50,616 nucleotides of DNA. Origin: Phaeoceros laevis (lineage: Eukaryota > Anthocerotophyta > Anthocerotopsida > Notothyladales). Numbering within the stretch: the first letter of the stretch is position 1; every line of letters starts with the position of its first letter. Shown here piece by piece: positions 30,067 through 40,411 of the stretch. The stretch is from contig JBNGIQ010008440.1 of the NCBI GenBank assembly GCA_049999765.1, forward strand, positions 43,621 to 94,236. The letters are read 5' to 3'. Position numbers and translations under genes: made by a program. The notes under the pieces are model-generated. The model was given only the letters and a program-made list of their open reading frames with translations, had not been told where the DNA came from and ran no database searches.

Positions 30067-31570
30067 TCGTTCCTTGCTGCCTTAGAAGGAACCACGCCAC
30101 AGAGGATAATGCTAGCACAGACCGTGTGCACAATGTTGCTCTCCGTAGGTAGCTGGAGAACTGGAAAGAGGGGGCGTAACCACAAGAAGAAGGCATCCGA
30201 TTTCAATTGGCATGAAGCCAGTGCCATTCGGGCAGTGCCTGAGCAAAAGATGTACAGGCAAATGCCTACAAAACTTGTACAAGAAAGGCCTACGCCACTA
30301 TCCGAAGGAACAAAAAAAGAGGCGAGGCTCCCGATCCTCAGAACGGTACGCGAGGCTAATTACGCTAGGCAATGCTCATCCCCCGGCCAGGAGAGATCGA
30401 TCAGGGCCGCCATGACAGCCAGCACCGTGGTATCTGTCACCCCAAATCGCCGCTGAAAGTCCAGCCCGATGAGAAGGCGCGCCAGGGACCTAAAACATGC
30501 GTTTTCTCCTCGGACACGGAGCAGCTCCTTGCTCATGTCGTCAAGAGCCTGAGCATGGGCCTCCAGCTCCTCAAAAGTAGCCCTGAACATTCTCTGGACT
30601 GCATCGAGCTGCCCGCACAGCTGATTTCGCTCATAATGGGCCTCACTTGTGTGCTGAGCAGTTGTCAATCGAGTCACCCGTATTTGCACACAATGGTCGA
30701 CTATGCAATTGATGGTTTCCCACATGTTAGTCGCAACAGAGGACCCTAGGCGAGGGAAATCTGGTCCAAGGTCAGGGGGGGTGGTTCACATCGATCGACT
30801 CTGCAGCAATCCTGTCACCAATCCAAGCAAATGTGTGAGCAAAAATCTTGCAATCCATGAACCGAACTACAGCAGGGACGGGACAGAGGTAGGTACCTAC
30901 CTTAGGTGCATCCTGGCGGGCGGCATTGTGCTCAAAGGCAACACTGGGAAGCAGTAGGCGGTGGTGATCGACGCACGGGAGCGGGGAGGGAAGACGGGTG
31001 GTGATGGCTGCGCGCATGGCCTTTATAGCCAGGCCTGGGCGTAAATGGGGAAGAGAGAGAGAGGGAGGAAGGATTTACCAGCATAGGAAAAACACATTAC
31101 GTCCACCAAGTCGTGGTTTACCCCTGGTACGAGTTTAGTCAAATGTGGTCAAGGAGGGAGAATCCTTGATTTTTGGAGCCCTAGCTGCATGTGGAGGCAT
31201 AATTAGGGCTCATACTCGGATGGGGTTCAAAATTTGAACCCCGTTTTGTCCTTTAGTTTTGCAAAGGCACCAAGGATTTTCTAGTGAACCTTCACGCCTG
31301 CCGGACGTGCGCATTCCCACGATTCTGTTTTCGGATCTATAGGGGGAGGTCCTCAGCGGCAGGCGCGGGGTATGCTCTTCCTCCGCCGGCGGGTCCTATA
31401 CGGGAGGGGCAGCTAAGAGCGCGGCATTGCTCAAGCTGGCAGCAAAGGCCAAGGTCGATCCAGCAAAGGCACACTGATGTGACACGCAATTGCAATTGCT
31501 GGTGTTGTGTGAGGCTTGGGCATGCTTGTGACGGTACCGGTGGGCTATTGTATTCCTTTACAGAGTCCAA
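30067..31570. other. Unassigned region
   Basis: The minus strand has a 121-codon frame at 30360-30725, rich in Ala, Leu, Glu and Arg (EELEAHAQALDDMSKELLRV), which could form a coiled coil, and an 81-codon frame at 30772-31017. Neither matches a family I know. A purine run gggaagagagagagagggagg lies near 31049-31069. Confidence 0.25.
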
Positions 31571-32440
31571 TGCAGCAATTGCTTCAATCTGGCTGGTGCA
31601 AGTTAAAGAGCAGCACTTGAGGAAATGAAGTCATGGATTTTTTGGAGTCTGTATTCAACCTATTCATGCATGTAGCAGGGCTCAATTGGGAGGGCGTCGG
31701 AATCGGAGGGGCCGTGCTTTGCGAGGCAATTTCATTAGTTGATACATCCTTCCATGCTGTTCAAATGTTCTTAGAGGGCACTAGTTTCTCACTATGGTCA
31801 CGTTTTTGAGTGATGTGATGTGATGGTAAAAGATTGACAATATACGCGTCATGCGTCACAAAGTCAGCCCAGCTTCGTGAACCAAGTGCATTACAGCTTT
31901 TGAGAGCTGGTGTGTTTACCTCGCCTGAAAGCTCTGCTGCATCGTTTTGCAGGGCCTGAATCTTGGTGGGCCATAGAGATGAGCCACCTTCTGCTGCAGT
32001 TCCCTGGTTGAGTCCGATGCAGCAATTGCTTCAATCTGGCTTGTGCAAGTTAGAGAGTAGCACTAGAGGGAATGAAGTCATGGATTTTTTGGAGTCTGTA
32101 CTCAAGCTGTTCATGCGTGTGGCATGGCTCAATTGGGAGGGCGTCGGAATCGGAGGGGCCGTGCTTTGTGAGGCAATTTCGTCAGTTGATACATCCTTCC
32201 AAGTTGTTCAGATGTTCTTAGAGGGCACTAGTTTCTCACTATGGTCACGTTTTTTATAGAAGATTGACAATATGCGCATCATGCGTCACAAAGTCAGCCC
32301 AGCTTCGTGAACTGAGTGCATTACAGCTTTTGAGAGCCGGTGTGTCTACCTCGCCTGAAGGCTCTGTTGCGTCGTTTTGCAGGGCTTGAATCTTGGTGGG
32401 CCATAGAGGTGAGCCACCTTCTGCTGCAGTTCCCTAGTTT
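31571..32440 (+). repeat. Tandem duplication, about 440-bp unit, two copies
   Basis: tgcagcaattgcttcaatct begins at 31571 and at 32018. The copies stay about 95 percent alike over 420 bp (for example gagggcgtcggaatcggagg, ccagcttcgtgaac, aatcttggtgggccatagag). Offset is 447 bp at the left and about 431 at the right because of a short indel (tgatgtga). The second copy has a 98-codon frame at 31963-32259 (SPMQQLLQSG, MDFLESVLKLFM, GVGIGGAVLCEAIS) that is broken by a frameshift in the first. Function unknown. Confidence 0.85.
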
Positions 32441-32590
32441 CTTCCTCGAAATAGCAGGCAAAATTGAAAGGTTTCTTCCTGGGAATAGCAGGCAATTGCC
32501 CGGTTGGCTGCTTGCACTTTCTTTCTTTTTTTGGTGAGTTACGGTGCGTTTACTGATAATACGTGATTTTACACCACTTCAAAGAAGTGA

Positions 32591-32705
32591 GACCTTCTAA
32601 GCTAGATGACACAACCCACAGTTTTGTCATCTAGCCTACATTGCTAGACCTTCTAAGCTAGACGACACAAACCCACAGTTGTATCATCTAGCCTACATTA
32701 CTAGG
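32591..32705. repeat. 56-bp tandem repeat, each unit a hairpin
   Basis: gaccttctaagctaga begins at 32591 and 32647. Unit 1 has ctagatgaca (32602-32611) and its complement tgtcatctag (32625-32634). Unit 2 has the same arms with two changes (32658-32667 and 32682-32691). Confidence 0.8.
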
Positions 32706-33185
32706 CACCACCCGCTAAATTGTAATGGAAAGAATCTACCTTTAAGGCTGCTTGTACTTTCTGTCTGTGCTACAGTTTGTCTTCAGTTGATGTAGGTAAC
32801 AGGTTCTCTAGGCATTGGCAGATTGCTTGGAGCTTAACATTTAGCCTGATCTCGCTTTCTGTCTGATCTCAACGTTTTATGAGCTGCATGAATGCCTACT
32901 GGCATCCAGATTCAACTAAATTTGAGCCTGCTTTCTGGTTCCAGATTGCAAAATGGTCATAGGGCCATGCTGAAGGCAAACCTTCCAATTAAATGGCAGT
33001 ATTAGCTGCTAGATTGTCTTCTGCAGCACATATAGCGGTCATTGTTGCAAGCTTTGATTATGACATTGTTTTTGGTGGATGCAGTTTACCGTGAATAATT
33101 CCAGGGCAGTCCACAAGCAATGCCATAAGGAGCTGTTCCTTCCTAGAAGATTGTCAAGTGTGCTTCAATTTTGTAAGTGGCCTCC
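32706..33185. other. No supportable gene
   Basis: AT-rich sequence without a recognisable frame or repeat of note. Confidence 0.4.
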
Positions 33186-33290
33186 ATGAATGAATGAATG
33201 AATTTCTTTACCGATCTCGACCAGAGGCCAACCGTGCAGCAAAAAGGCCGCGGCCCCGACTCGATGTACGGACCCTAGCTTTTTTTGTCC
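33186..33290 (-). mobile_element. Possible LINE 3' tail with (ATTC)n
   Basis: On the minus strand a GC-rich stretch ends in gagatcggtaaagaaattc followed by four ATTC units (33185-33202). Short LINE insertions of several clades end in such tetranucleotide tails. No coding part is left. Confidence 0.35.
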
Positions 33291-33412
33291 CGAATTGATC
33301 TAAGGATACCACCTTATTGGACTGACTTGTATTCCTACTTCACCTTGTTGTTGACATGGCTTCTACTTGACCTTGCTGTTGCGTTCTAGTGTGCGGCAGG
33401 ATTTCTTCAGCC

Positions 33413-34910
33413 ATGACTACTTGGAGAGAGAACGAGGTGGACATGCTGGTGCGTGACGATGAGCCGGATCAGCCTGCAGTGGAGGGGGAGGAAGAGGCCG
33501 TCCCTAGGAGAACCAGCAGCATGGTCCCCTCACCAGAGGCTGAACTTGGGTCTGGTGAAACCCTTCGATAGGAGTGGGTGCGGGTGTATGTTGCTAAAGG
33601 CGGTCACCTTGCCAATGTGGCGGAAGGGGGCATCTCGGTAGCCTTAGAACAATTCAACCTTCCCACGATTGTGCAATACTTGATAGAGAAGCACGGAAAG
33701 GTGAAGGTGGCAGCTGCCATCAACCTAGTGAAGAGCAAGGGCCAAGCAGGGGACAAGGTTGGGATTTTTGGTGGACTGCAAGGGGCGGAATTCAACCGGT
33801 TCATGGCCTGGACCCATGACATCGTGGTCACTAGGTTGACACTGCTAAAGAGGTGGCAATCTCATCCAAGGAAGTTGAAGAAGGACCTGGTTGCTGAAGT
33901 TGCTATGGAGTTCCCGGCACTAACAAACCACGACATGATAAGAAGGAGGCTGGCTGAGTGCTCAATAACCCGAAACAGTCAGTGTTCGGTGCCTGCAAAG
34001 AAAGCAGCCTGGCAGGAACAGGCAAAGGGCACTCACGACTCCAAACTTCAGCCATCCAATGTTACCGATGAGGGATGGAAGCATACAGTTAGGGTGTGTG
34101 TGTGACTATTTGAGGAGGTTGACACGGTCCCATAGAGGGGGTTTGAGGGGTTGCCAAGCAGGTGCTAGAGGAACATGGCGGTATTTTCTCGGTAACCCAG
34201 CAAGAAAGAGTGACCCAGAAGAGGGTGGCCAAGTACAAGAACGTGCTGGGGGATTGTAATCCCACAGGCCGTGAGGGCCACGACCGCTGGAAGGCAAGTT
34301 TCGATTTGGTATGGGGGAGGCAACCTCCTCCTGCAGAACATGCGTGGGGACACATCAACGGCATGGACAGTATGCCAAAGTTCTGGGCAGAGGAGAGGGC
34401 AGCAGGTTGGTGTCAATGTTGGTTCATTTGAATGACGCTTGATGTGAATGTGGCTTAATATGAATGCTGGTGTGGTAGAAAATCCTGGTGCAGGCTTGGA
34501 GGGCATTGAATGTGTCCCAGATAGCCAGGAGGGACCTCATGAGGTGGCTGGTCAGCCAGCAAGGTCCACCAGATCAGCAACGCTGGTGAGTTTAGCGACT
34601 TGTACATAAACTTTGGGTTTTTGCAAGCTTTTGCGGAAGCGTGTGATTGATCTATGATTGTTTTGAAGCGTAGGCCAAGAAGGGGACGGAGGCTGAAGGT
34701 GGAGAAGGGGGTAAAGGTTCCAGCATCGGCAAAGGCCGAGGACGTGGCAGAGGCCGGGGCCGTGGACGAGGGGGTGGAGGCACCGGCGGCAGAGGGCAGA
34801 AGCGACCCCTGCCGCCAGCAGAAGATGCCGCTGCCAAAATGCAGGGGCGGAGGAGGATTGACGGAGGGGCGGCCCCATCATTCGCGACTGCTGCGTATGA
34901 GGTGTTCTAG
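33413..34910 (+). pseudogene. Spliced gene with RG-rich C-terminus, interrupted
   Basis: Family not recognised. From ATG 33413 a frame runs MTTWRENEVDMLVRDDEP, hits TAG at 33569-33571, then continues in the same frame (GGHLANVAEGGISVALEQF, WTHDIVVTRLTLLKRW, MIRRRLAECSI) to about 34090. There a (TG)n-tailed repeat intrudes, and reading resumes one frame over (VLEEHGGIFSVTQQERV). Two introns keep the frame exactly: 34406-34478 (73 nt) and 34586-34673 (88 nt), both GT-AG. The last exon (34674-34910) encodes a Gly/Arg tract (KGRGRGRGRGRGRGRG then GGGGTGGRGQKR), as in RNA-binding RGG boxes. Frame-perfect introns suggest a real gene; the TAG and the inserted repeat suggest it is now dead, unless the repeat is spliced out. 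Confidence 0.5.
34093..34140 (-). repeat. Dispersed repeat with (TG)n, copy 3, inside an exon
   Basis: tgtgtgtgtgactatttgag then gaggttgacacggtcccata matches, in reverse orientation, the 3' edge of the copies at 7158-7245 and 27689-27757. It carries in-frame stops and shifts the host frame. Confidence 0.6.
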
Positions 34911-35990
34911 AAGAGGGGTATGCTGAATGCTATGGCAGACGCCACAGCACTGGATTTGCTGTAGTGTGGATGCTGGATGCGTCATTGTGTGCATTGGTGT
35001 GGTCGAACCTCTGGTCAGATTACGAGGGTAGCCAGACCTTTTGCAGAACTATCGCTCTGGTTTTTTTGCCATGCTGCCTTTGCATCTTTTTTCCCGATTG
35101 GTGTCCGCAGAATGATGGGAGGTTTCTGGGTGTATGGACCTCGCCGTTCAGATTTATGTCAGAATGTTGTTGATAGGGCTCCCTTGCCTTCTATCAGCTG
35201 GTCCTATTATGGCTTGGCAAGCAGCTCTTACCTTGTCTTTGGTCATCCCTTACATGTTGTTGGTGCTCTTCCTAGGAGAGTCCTCTCCCAGCTTGGAAGA
35301 TCTTTCTGCTGGCCACCTCAGTTGTGCCTGTTGTTTTCTCATACTGGCAATCGCTCCTCTTGTTCTTTTGAGCAGTCATCAAGTTTTCATTTGTAGCTAG
35401 GAATGTTAGAAGCCTCTTCATCCTTGCCTTTCTTTGAACCCTGGACCGTTGTAGAAAAGGGGTACATTGAATGCTATGGCAGAAGCCACAACACTGGATT
35501 TGCTGCAGTGTCGATGTTGGATGCGACATTGTGTGGTGCTGTGGTTGAAACTCTGGTCAGATTATTCGGATAGCCAGACCTTTTGCAGAACTATCGTTGC
35601 GGTTCTTTTTGCCATGCCGCCTTTTGCATCTCTATTCTCGATTGGTGTCTACAGAATGATGGGAGGTTTCTGAGTGCATGGACCTCGCCGTTCAGATTTA
35701 TGACAGAATGTTGCTGATAGGGCTCCCCTGCTTTCTATCAGCTGGTCCTATTATGGCTTGGCAAGCAGCTCTTACCTTGTCTTTGGTCATCCCTTACATG
35801 TTGTTGGTGCTCTTCCTAGGAGAGTCCTCTCCCAGCTTGGAAGATCTTTCTGCTGGCCACCTCAGTTGTGCCTGTTGTTTTCTCATACTGGCAATCGCTC
35901 CTCTTGTTCTTTTGAGCAGTCATCAAGCATTCATTTGCGGCTAGGAATGTTAGAAGCCTCCTCATCCTTGCCTTTCTTTGTGGTTCTCAT
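34905..35990 (+). repeat. Tandem duplication, 544-bp unit, two copies
   Basis: gaatgctatggcaga begins at 34925 and 35469. The first half differs at about 9 percent of bases; the last 195 bp (from cagctggtcctattatggct to cagtcatcaag) show no difference. Both halves of each copy contain an 88-codon hydrophobic frame (35134-35400 and 35678-35944, start MDLAVQIY) differing at a few residues only, which the identical DNA explains. Confidence 0.85.
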
Positions 35991-36122
35991 AAAATACGTG
36001 CTGCAAGCCATAGTTGGTGATGGAGTAGCCAAGGGTTATGAACGTCCTTTGTTTGTGGTTCTCATAAATTTCATGTGCTGCAGGCCATAGCTGGTGGAGT
36101 AGCCAAGGGTTATGGACGTCCT
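35976..36122 (+). repeat. About 74-bp tandem repeat, two copies
   Basis: tttgtggttctcataaa and gtagccaagggttatg each occur twice with the same spacing. It directly follows the 544-bp duplication. Confidence 0.75.
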
Positions 36123-36540
36123 TGCGAAACAATCACCAACAGGAGAACCTCGTCGTGCGGTAGTATTCAGGACTGGTCTGTGCATGGTGGCTGCTATGAT
36201 TGGAATTTAATACAGAGATGTCCAGATACTCAGGGAACTGACCTGAAGCGTGCTGAAGAAGCTTGCATTTGCTAACTGCGTACAATGTCATGTGCCCTGA
36301 TTGTTGATCTTGTTGGAATTGGCAGGTGCAAGTTGGATTTGCCCCCGTTGCATACACAGAAGCGGCTACCAAGGCCATTGTGAACGGAGCCATTCACAGG
36401 AAGTTCCAGCTGCTGGATTTACAGCTGCTGGATTTGGATTTGCGCCAGAGCCGAATGCTGATATCCGGCGGGCTGTATGCCGGGCTTTCTCTCATACATT
36501 TGACCTATTATTAAATGTTTTTTGATATCGTCAACGTCGG
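36123..36540 (+). other. Possible exon fragment of unknown gene
   Basis: After an acceptor-like ggaattggcag the plus strand reads VQVGFAPVAYTEAATKAI and NGAIHRKFQLLD, followed by a short tandem repeat (cagctgctggattt). No family recognised. Confidence 0.25.
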
Positions 36541-36554
36541 CATTATGAATTACA

Positions 36555-36795
36555 AATGTAAATAATGTAAATGTAAAAGAAATGGGAAAAATGAAAAGAA
36601 AGAGTGAAAGTAAAAGTAAAATTAAATAAAGCATAAAAGTAAACGTAAAAGTAAAAATCATTGAAAATGAAAGTAAAAGTAAATAAAGCTTAAAAATAAA
36701 CGTAAAAGTAAAAGTCATTGAAAGTAAAAGTAACTAAAGCGGAAAAGTAAACGTAAAAGTAAAAAGTCATTGAAAGTAAAAGTGAAAAGTGAACC
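36555..36795. repeat. A-rich minisatellite built of gtaaaa units
   Basis: Imperfect units of 52-57 bp starting cattgaaagtaaaagt, made of gtaaaag submotifs. Strong strand asymmetry: almost no C or T on the plus strand. A similar A-rich tract (gtaaaaagtaaaaatt, about 13702) lies in the CACTA-like element at the matching distance from its right end. Confidence 0.75.
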
Positions 36796-36799
36796 CCAA

Positions 36800-37475
36800 G
36801 TCAAATGCAGTCAACGCCCTAGGGCACCACGCATCGTCCGGGTGGAGCGCCAAAAGGCAGCGTATGGTGGGGACGCGTGGCTGTATAATAAAATAATACG
36901 GGTACTGAGGAGTACACTGACAAGCGTATACGCTGTGTGGCGCGTCAACAAGGGCACAGGCGGCAGCAAGAAATCACGCCGCGTGCAGGTATTATTATTC
37001 GGAAAACAAATACGACCACGAGGGTTATACTGACAACAGCGTATGAGGAGTGGAGACGCAGACACGTGGAGGCCCCTCCATGAGCATGAGGCCGACGGTG
37101 CCGGCCGTGCCCTTGGCCAAAACGCACGTGGGGGCTGTAAAGTAGACGCGCGGCGTTTCCATTTCTTGACGCGTGGCTAAATCAAAGTACCAAGGGGGTC
37201 AGGATGATCCCCTGACAGGGTACCGTGCCTGGGATTAAAAAATGGCAGGTGGGGTGGCAGGCGGCGTGTCAGCCCGTGGAACCGGGACGGGGAGGGAGCC
37301 GGTTAGGAGCCGGGATACCGTGACTTATTTTCCAAGCACGGTATGGCTTTAGTCACGGTTTTGACACGGTCCACCCCCCGGCCCGGCAATCGTGTCACAA
37401 AACTCCAACCGTGTCAACAAGGGCCGTAAGCATGATTTGGAACCGTAATAAAAGTGGCCAAATTCTTGTAGTGTG
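36800..37475. mobile_element. Right terminus of a CACTA transposon
   Basis: The stretch ends ccaaattcttgtagtg (37460-37475), the complement of CACTACAAGAATTTGG, the classic plant CACTA end. Inside are repeated cacggt / accgtg motifs (at least five in 37310-37440), typical subterminal repeats. The left terminus was not found; with a 3-bp duplication of tgg it would read tggCACTACAAG. Confidence 0.6.
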
Positions 37476-38357
37476 GCTGAGGAGGAGCGTAGGGCCATGG
37501 GCTTCTTGGCAGCCTGCCGAATGCACCGGACAGCCGGTGCTCGACGGCGTCAACGTCAACGTTGAGACCCTGTCCTGCCTCCGCCCGGGACACTCAACCC
37601 GGTTTTTTTCCAGTCACCTGCAACCCAGACGATTCTCGTCCTCGTAACCCGTGGAGCACGAGGGGACAACACTCAATCGGCATCACCTGGCCTGCATCCG
37701 GCAAGCCATGGCGGCAAAAAACCCACGGCAACAGCAGATCGTCTGAGAAGCCAAGTGAGTATACTCACTTGAAAAAGGAGCGATTTTCGCTCCACAACTT
37801 CGCACTAAGGTGCACAGGAAACTTTGTGTGGCCCTTGTGTCGCGGGTGGCGGAAGAGTTCTGTACCACTATACCGCTGTGTATCCATCAAGGTACTTGCA
37901 AGCAGTCTCGGTTATCCTGCCATGTCCATTCACAGTATTGACATTCACTTCGTCACAAGCACCAAACACGCCTGCAAAATTGTACTGGCACACATGTTGG
38001 GTACGTCGATGTCTGCCGACCCTGGTCAGAGCAAACAGAGCTCACGAGATTCATGAATCTGGTGAGCTATGTTTGCACTAACCAGGAGGCTCTGCAGAAA
38101 AAAACCCACAAAACAGGAGGACTGCCACACTATTGGAACGCTTTGAAGAACCTGTCTCTAACCACTCTCTAGGGGGGACCGACGACTTCATGAACCAACA
38201 CATTGGAAGGTAGAGTTAAAACACACACATGCTGACCATCTTCAGCTGTTGAAAAGAAGAAATCGGGTGTGGGATTGTAAAACCTTAGCATAGAGAGTGG
38301 AAATGTTTGCTGGTCATGAACAGGCCCGGTTGTTTCCACTTTGTAGGACTCGATAAA
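37476..38357. other. No supportable gene
   Basis: Mixed sequence with no frame matching a known family and no clear repeat. Confidence 0.35.
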
Positions 38358-38440
38358 ACTTGTATGTGACCGTGCCCTTCAACATCCAAACCTTCATCCG
38401 CAACATCAGTAGCCATGATGCTGTTCACCTGCACCCAACA
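38358..38440 (-). pseudogene. Possible helicase motif V exon fragment
   Basis: After an acceptor-like tgggtgcag the minus strand reads VNSIMATDVADEGLDVEG. This resembles motif V of superfamily-2 helicases (A-T-D-V-A-x-x-G-L-D). About 25 residues only, with no other helicase motif nearby, so it could be chance. Confidence 0.25.
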
Positions 38441-38576
38441 ATCAAACATCCCAACAGTCAACCAAGCAAGCTGGAAGAGGCTGACCTTACTTGTGACAAA
38501 AGAAATCAGCTTCTCACCTTGCCGGATCGGAAGTCCCTGAAGTCGCCCAATGCACCCCAAATCCTTTGTAAGCCTG

Positions 38577-38651
38577 ACGGCCGGGTAGTTCCCACCTTTT
38601 CCACGGGATTGGGTGCAGTCCCCATGGAAAAGGTGGGAACTATGCGGCCGT
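38577..38651. repeat. Hairpin: 31-bp arms, 13-nt loop
   Basis: Left arm 38577-38607 (core tagttcccaccttttcca) pairs with 38621-38651. 28 of 31 positions match. It ends in acggccg on both sides. Confidence 0.85.
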
Positions 38652-38739
38652 CGAAGCACTCATCCAATGCTGCGCATGTTCAATACCGCTGCAAACTTCA
38701 ATGAGCTCACGCTACAGACACTCCCTGCCCTCCCAAAGG

Positions 38740-39215
38740 GGTACCTATGAAATACATGTGCTTGCGACCCTCGTGGACCAGTGGCCCCATAACAGCACAT
38801 GCTTCAGTCAGCAGCATCGTCATGGAGCACATGCTTTGGTCAGCAGTGTCGGTCATGGAGCACAGTGCCCCCATGACAGCACATGCACCCATGACAGCAC
38901 ATGGCCACATCACAGCACAATGGCCCCATGACCACCTTCCCTGTTTGGAAGGACTTGACATTGACGGTTTGGCCATCAACAGCAGCACCTTGTTCTTTGT
39001 CTGCAAGCATCCCACTTGGTAAAAGCACATTCAAAAAGGTTCGACTATTTGGACTCCCACCTTCCTCCTACATGTTTTCTAGACAATTACCCACGAACAA
39101 GTCCGATCCACACCCATACTTCACAGCCGCTGCATGACAGCACATGCCCACATGACAGCAGAGTGGCCCCATGATAGCACATGCTTCGGTCAGCAGTGTC
39201 GTCATGGAGCAAATT
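38740..39215. repeat. Imperfect minisatellite of catgacagcacatg motifs
   Basis: catgacagcacatg and variants (catggagcacat, gtcagcagtgtcg) recur more than ten times in two blocks, 38780-38935 and 39133-39215. Open frames crossing it give the repeated peptide CAVMG and are artefacts. Confidence 0.6.
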
Positions 39216-39850
39216 TGCAAGCTTTGTCAAGAAGAAGCTTTGGCAAAAAACCGTACTCAATGAGAAAGGTGAAGTTGTGCGCAGAATACGAAAACTTATA
39301 TATCAAGTTATTATTGCCTGATATAACAAGGGCTCGCCTGTAACGATGTCCTGATGGCTACCACTAAGCCAGACAGCCTTTACTTGTTCACTGGAAACAA
39401 ATCCACTTGAAACTGAATTTGTGATTCTGTACAATTTTTTCATCTCAAAAATTAGAGATGTCACCTCTCGTTGCTGCTTGAAGGTGCTTCATTCTTGCAG
39501 AGTATGTGTACGGTTGCATTCTGGGTTGAATTAGGCATATGGGCCAGACTGAAGCAGTTTTGGTCACAAAGAAATGTTGTACCATAAACAAGGGGCCAGT
39601 TCTCTACATGCTAAGGTTCCCCATTTTATTCATGAAAAAGCAGCTCCAAACTCTCGTTTCATTTCCTCACCATCCATTGGCAAGCTGAGGGAATCGCTCC
39701 AGCAATGCCGTGACTCCTTTGATTGCCACCTGCCCAGGATCCGGAGTAGCATAATTTTGGTTTTTTGCACTGTCAGCAGATGGGAACAAGAATTGAACAC
39801 TTGCACACTTGAGATTCCTACCTCTCATACTTGTCCTCCAGAAGCACCTC
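39216..39850. other. No supportable gene
   Basis: AT-rich sequence without a convincing frame. Confidence 0.35.
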
Positions 39851-39852
39851 AG

Positions 39853-39926
39853 AGGTGCTCAGCGATTCGGAGTTCCTTGGACTGAGCTCGAGCTTAGTGG
39901 AAGGACCTCCGAATCCCTGAGCATCT
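39853..39926. repeat. Loopless palindrome, 37-bp arms
   Basis: The sequence folds about 39889/39890 (centre gagctcgagct) with 31 Watson-Crick pairs, two G-T pairs and four mismatches per 37. The left edge overlaps a second small hairpin, gcacctc-a-gaggtgc, at about 39844-39858. Confidence 0.85.
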
Positions 39927-40089
39927 CTAGAACCTGAAAGGAAATGACAAGCACATTTGGTGAGATTCCCTTGAAAGCAGCAACACTTTGCCAACGTTTA
40001 GGCTGTGACAAATGTCATGTCGTCTGGGATGAATACATGAAGAATCCTACAAGTCCCGAAGTCGTGGTGTACAAACCCCATGTGCTACA

Positions 40090-40194
40090 CCCTGGCGACA
40101 TCCAAAGATTTGGAGTAGTGTAACTGTCGTCGGTGCCGAATTCTGAAAATAATAACCCGTCGTCACTACTTGAAATCTTTGGATGGCGCCAGGG
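40090..40194. repeat. Hairpin: 31-bp arms, 43-nt loop
   Basis: Left arm 40090-40120 (ccctggcgacatccaaagat start) pairs with 40164-40194; 28 of 31 positions match. No sequence likeness to the foldbacks at 38577 and 39853. Confidence 0.85.
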
Positions 40195-40411
40195 AGTATG
40201 GTGGCATCATGGAATACTCCCAACTGTTACAAGGGTGCAGGTTGCAAATATAGCGACCGTCGCTGTAAAGTGTAAGTGCCTACATGAAGCAAACCGGCAC
40301 ATTGTGGCATGTCGTTGTAAATGGGTCTTCTATCCGTATTAGGTTTGCAGATGAGCAGGAGGGATGCACTAAACTCAGGTCCACAGCCATCTCCATTCAC
40401 AAATCACGAAA
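40195..40411 (+). other. Short frame with CKC...CRCKW residues
   Basis: A plus-strand frame crosses the hairpin and ends at 40342 with VKCKCLHEANRHIVACRCKW, a Cys-rich end of no family I recognise. Not counted as a gene. Confidence 0.2.

Noticed and set aside
35134-35400. Possible small toxin or membrane peptide
   Set aside because: Nothing beyond hydrophobicity supports it.
35134-35944. Twin 88-codon hydrophobic frames, a possible membrane protein pair
   Set aside because: The DNA in this part is identical between the duplicates, so peptide conservation carries no information. No start context or homologue.
38740-39215. CRISPR-like array of catgacagcacatg motifs
   Set aside because: Spacers are neither uniform nor unique, units drift, and the setting is eukaryotic.
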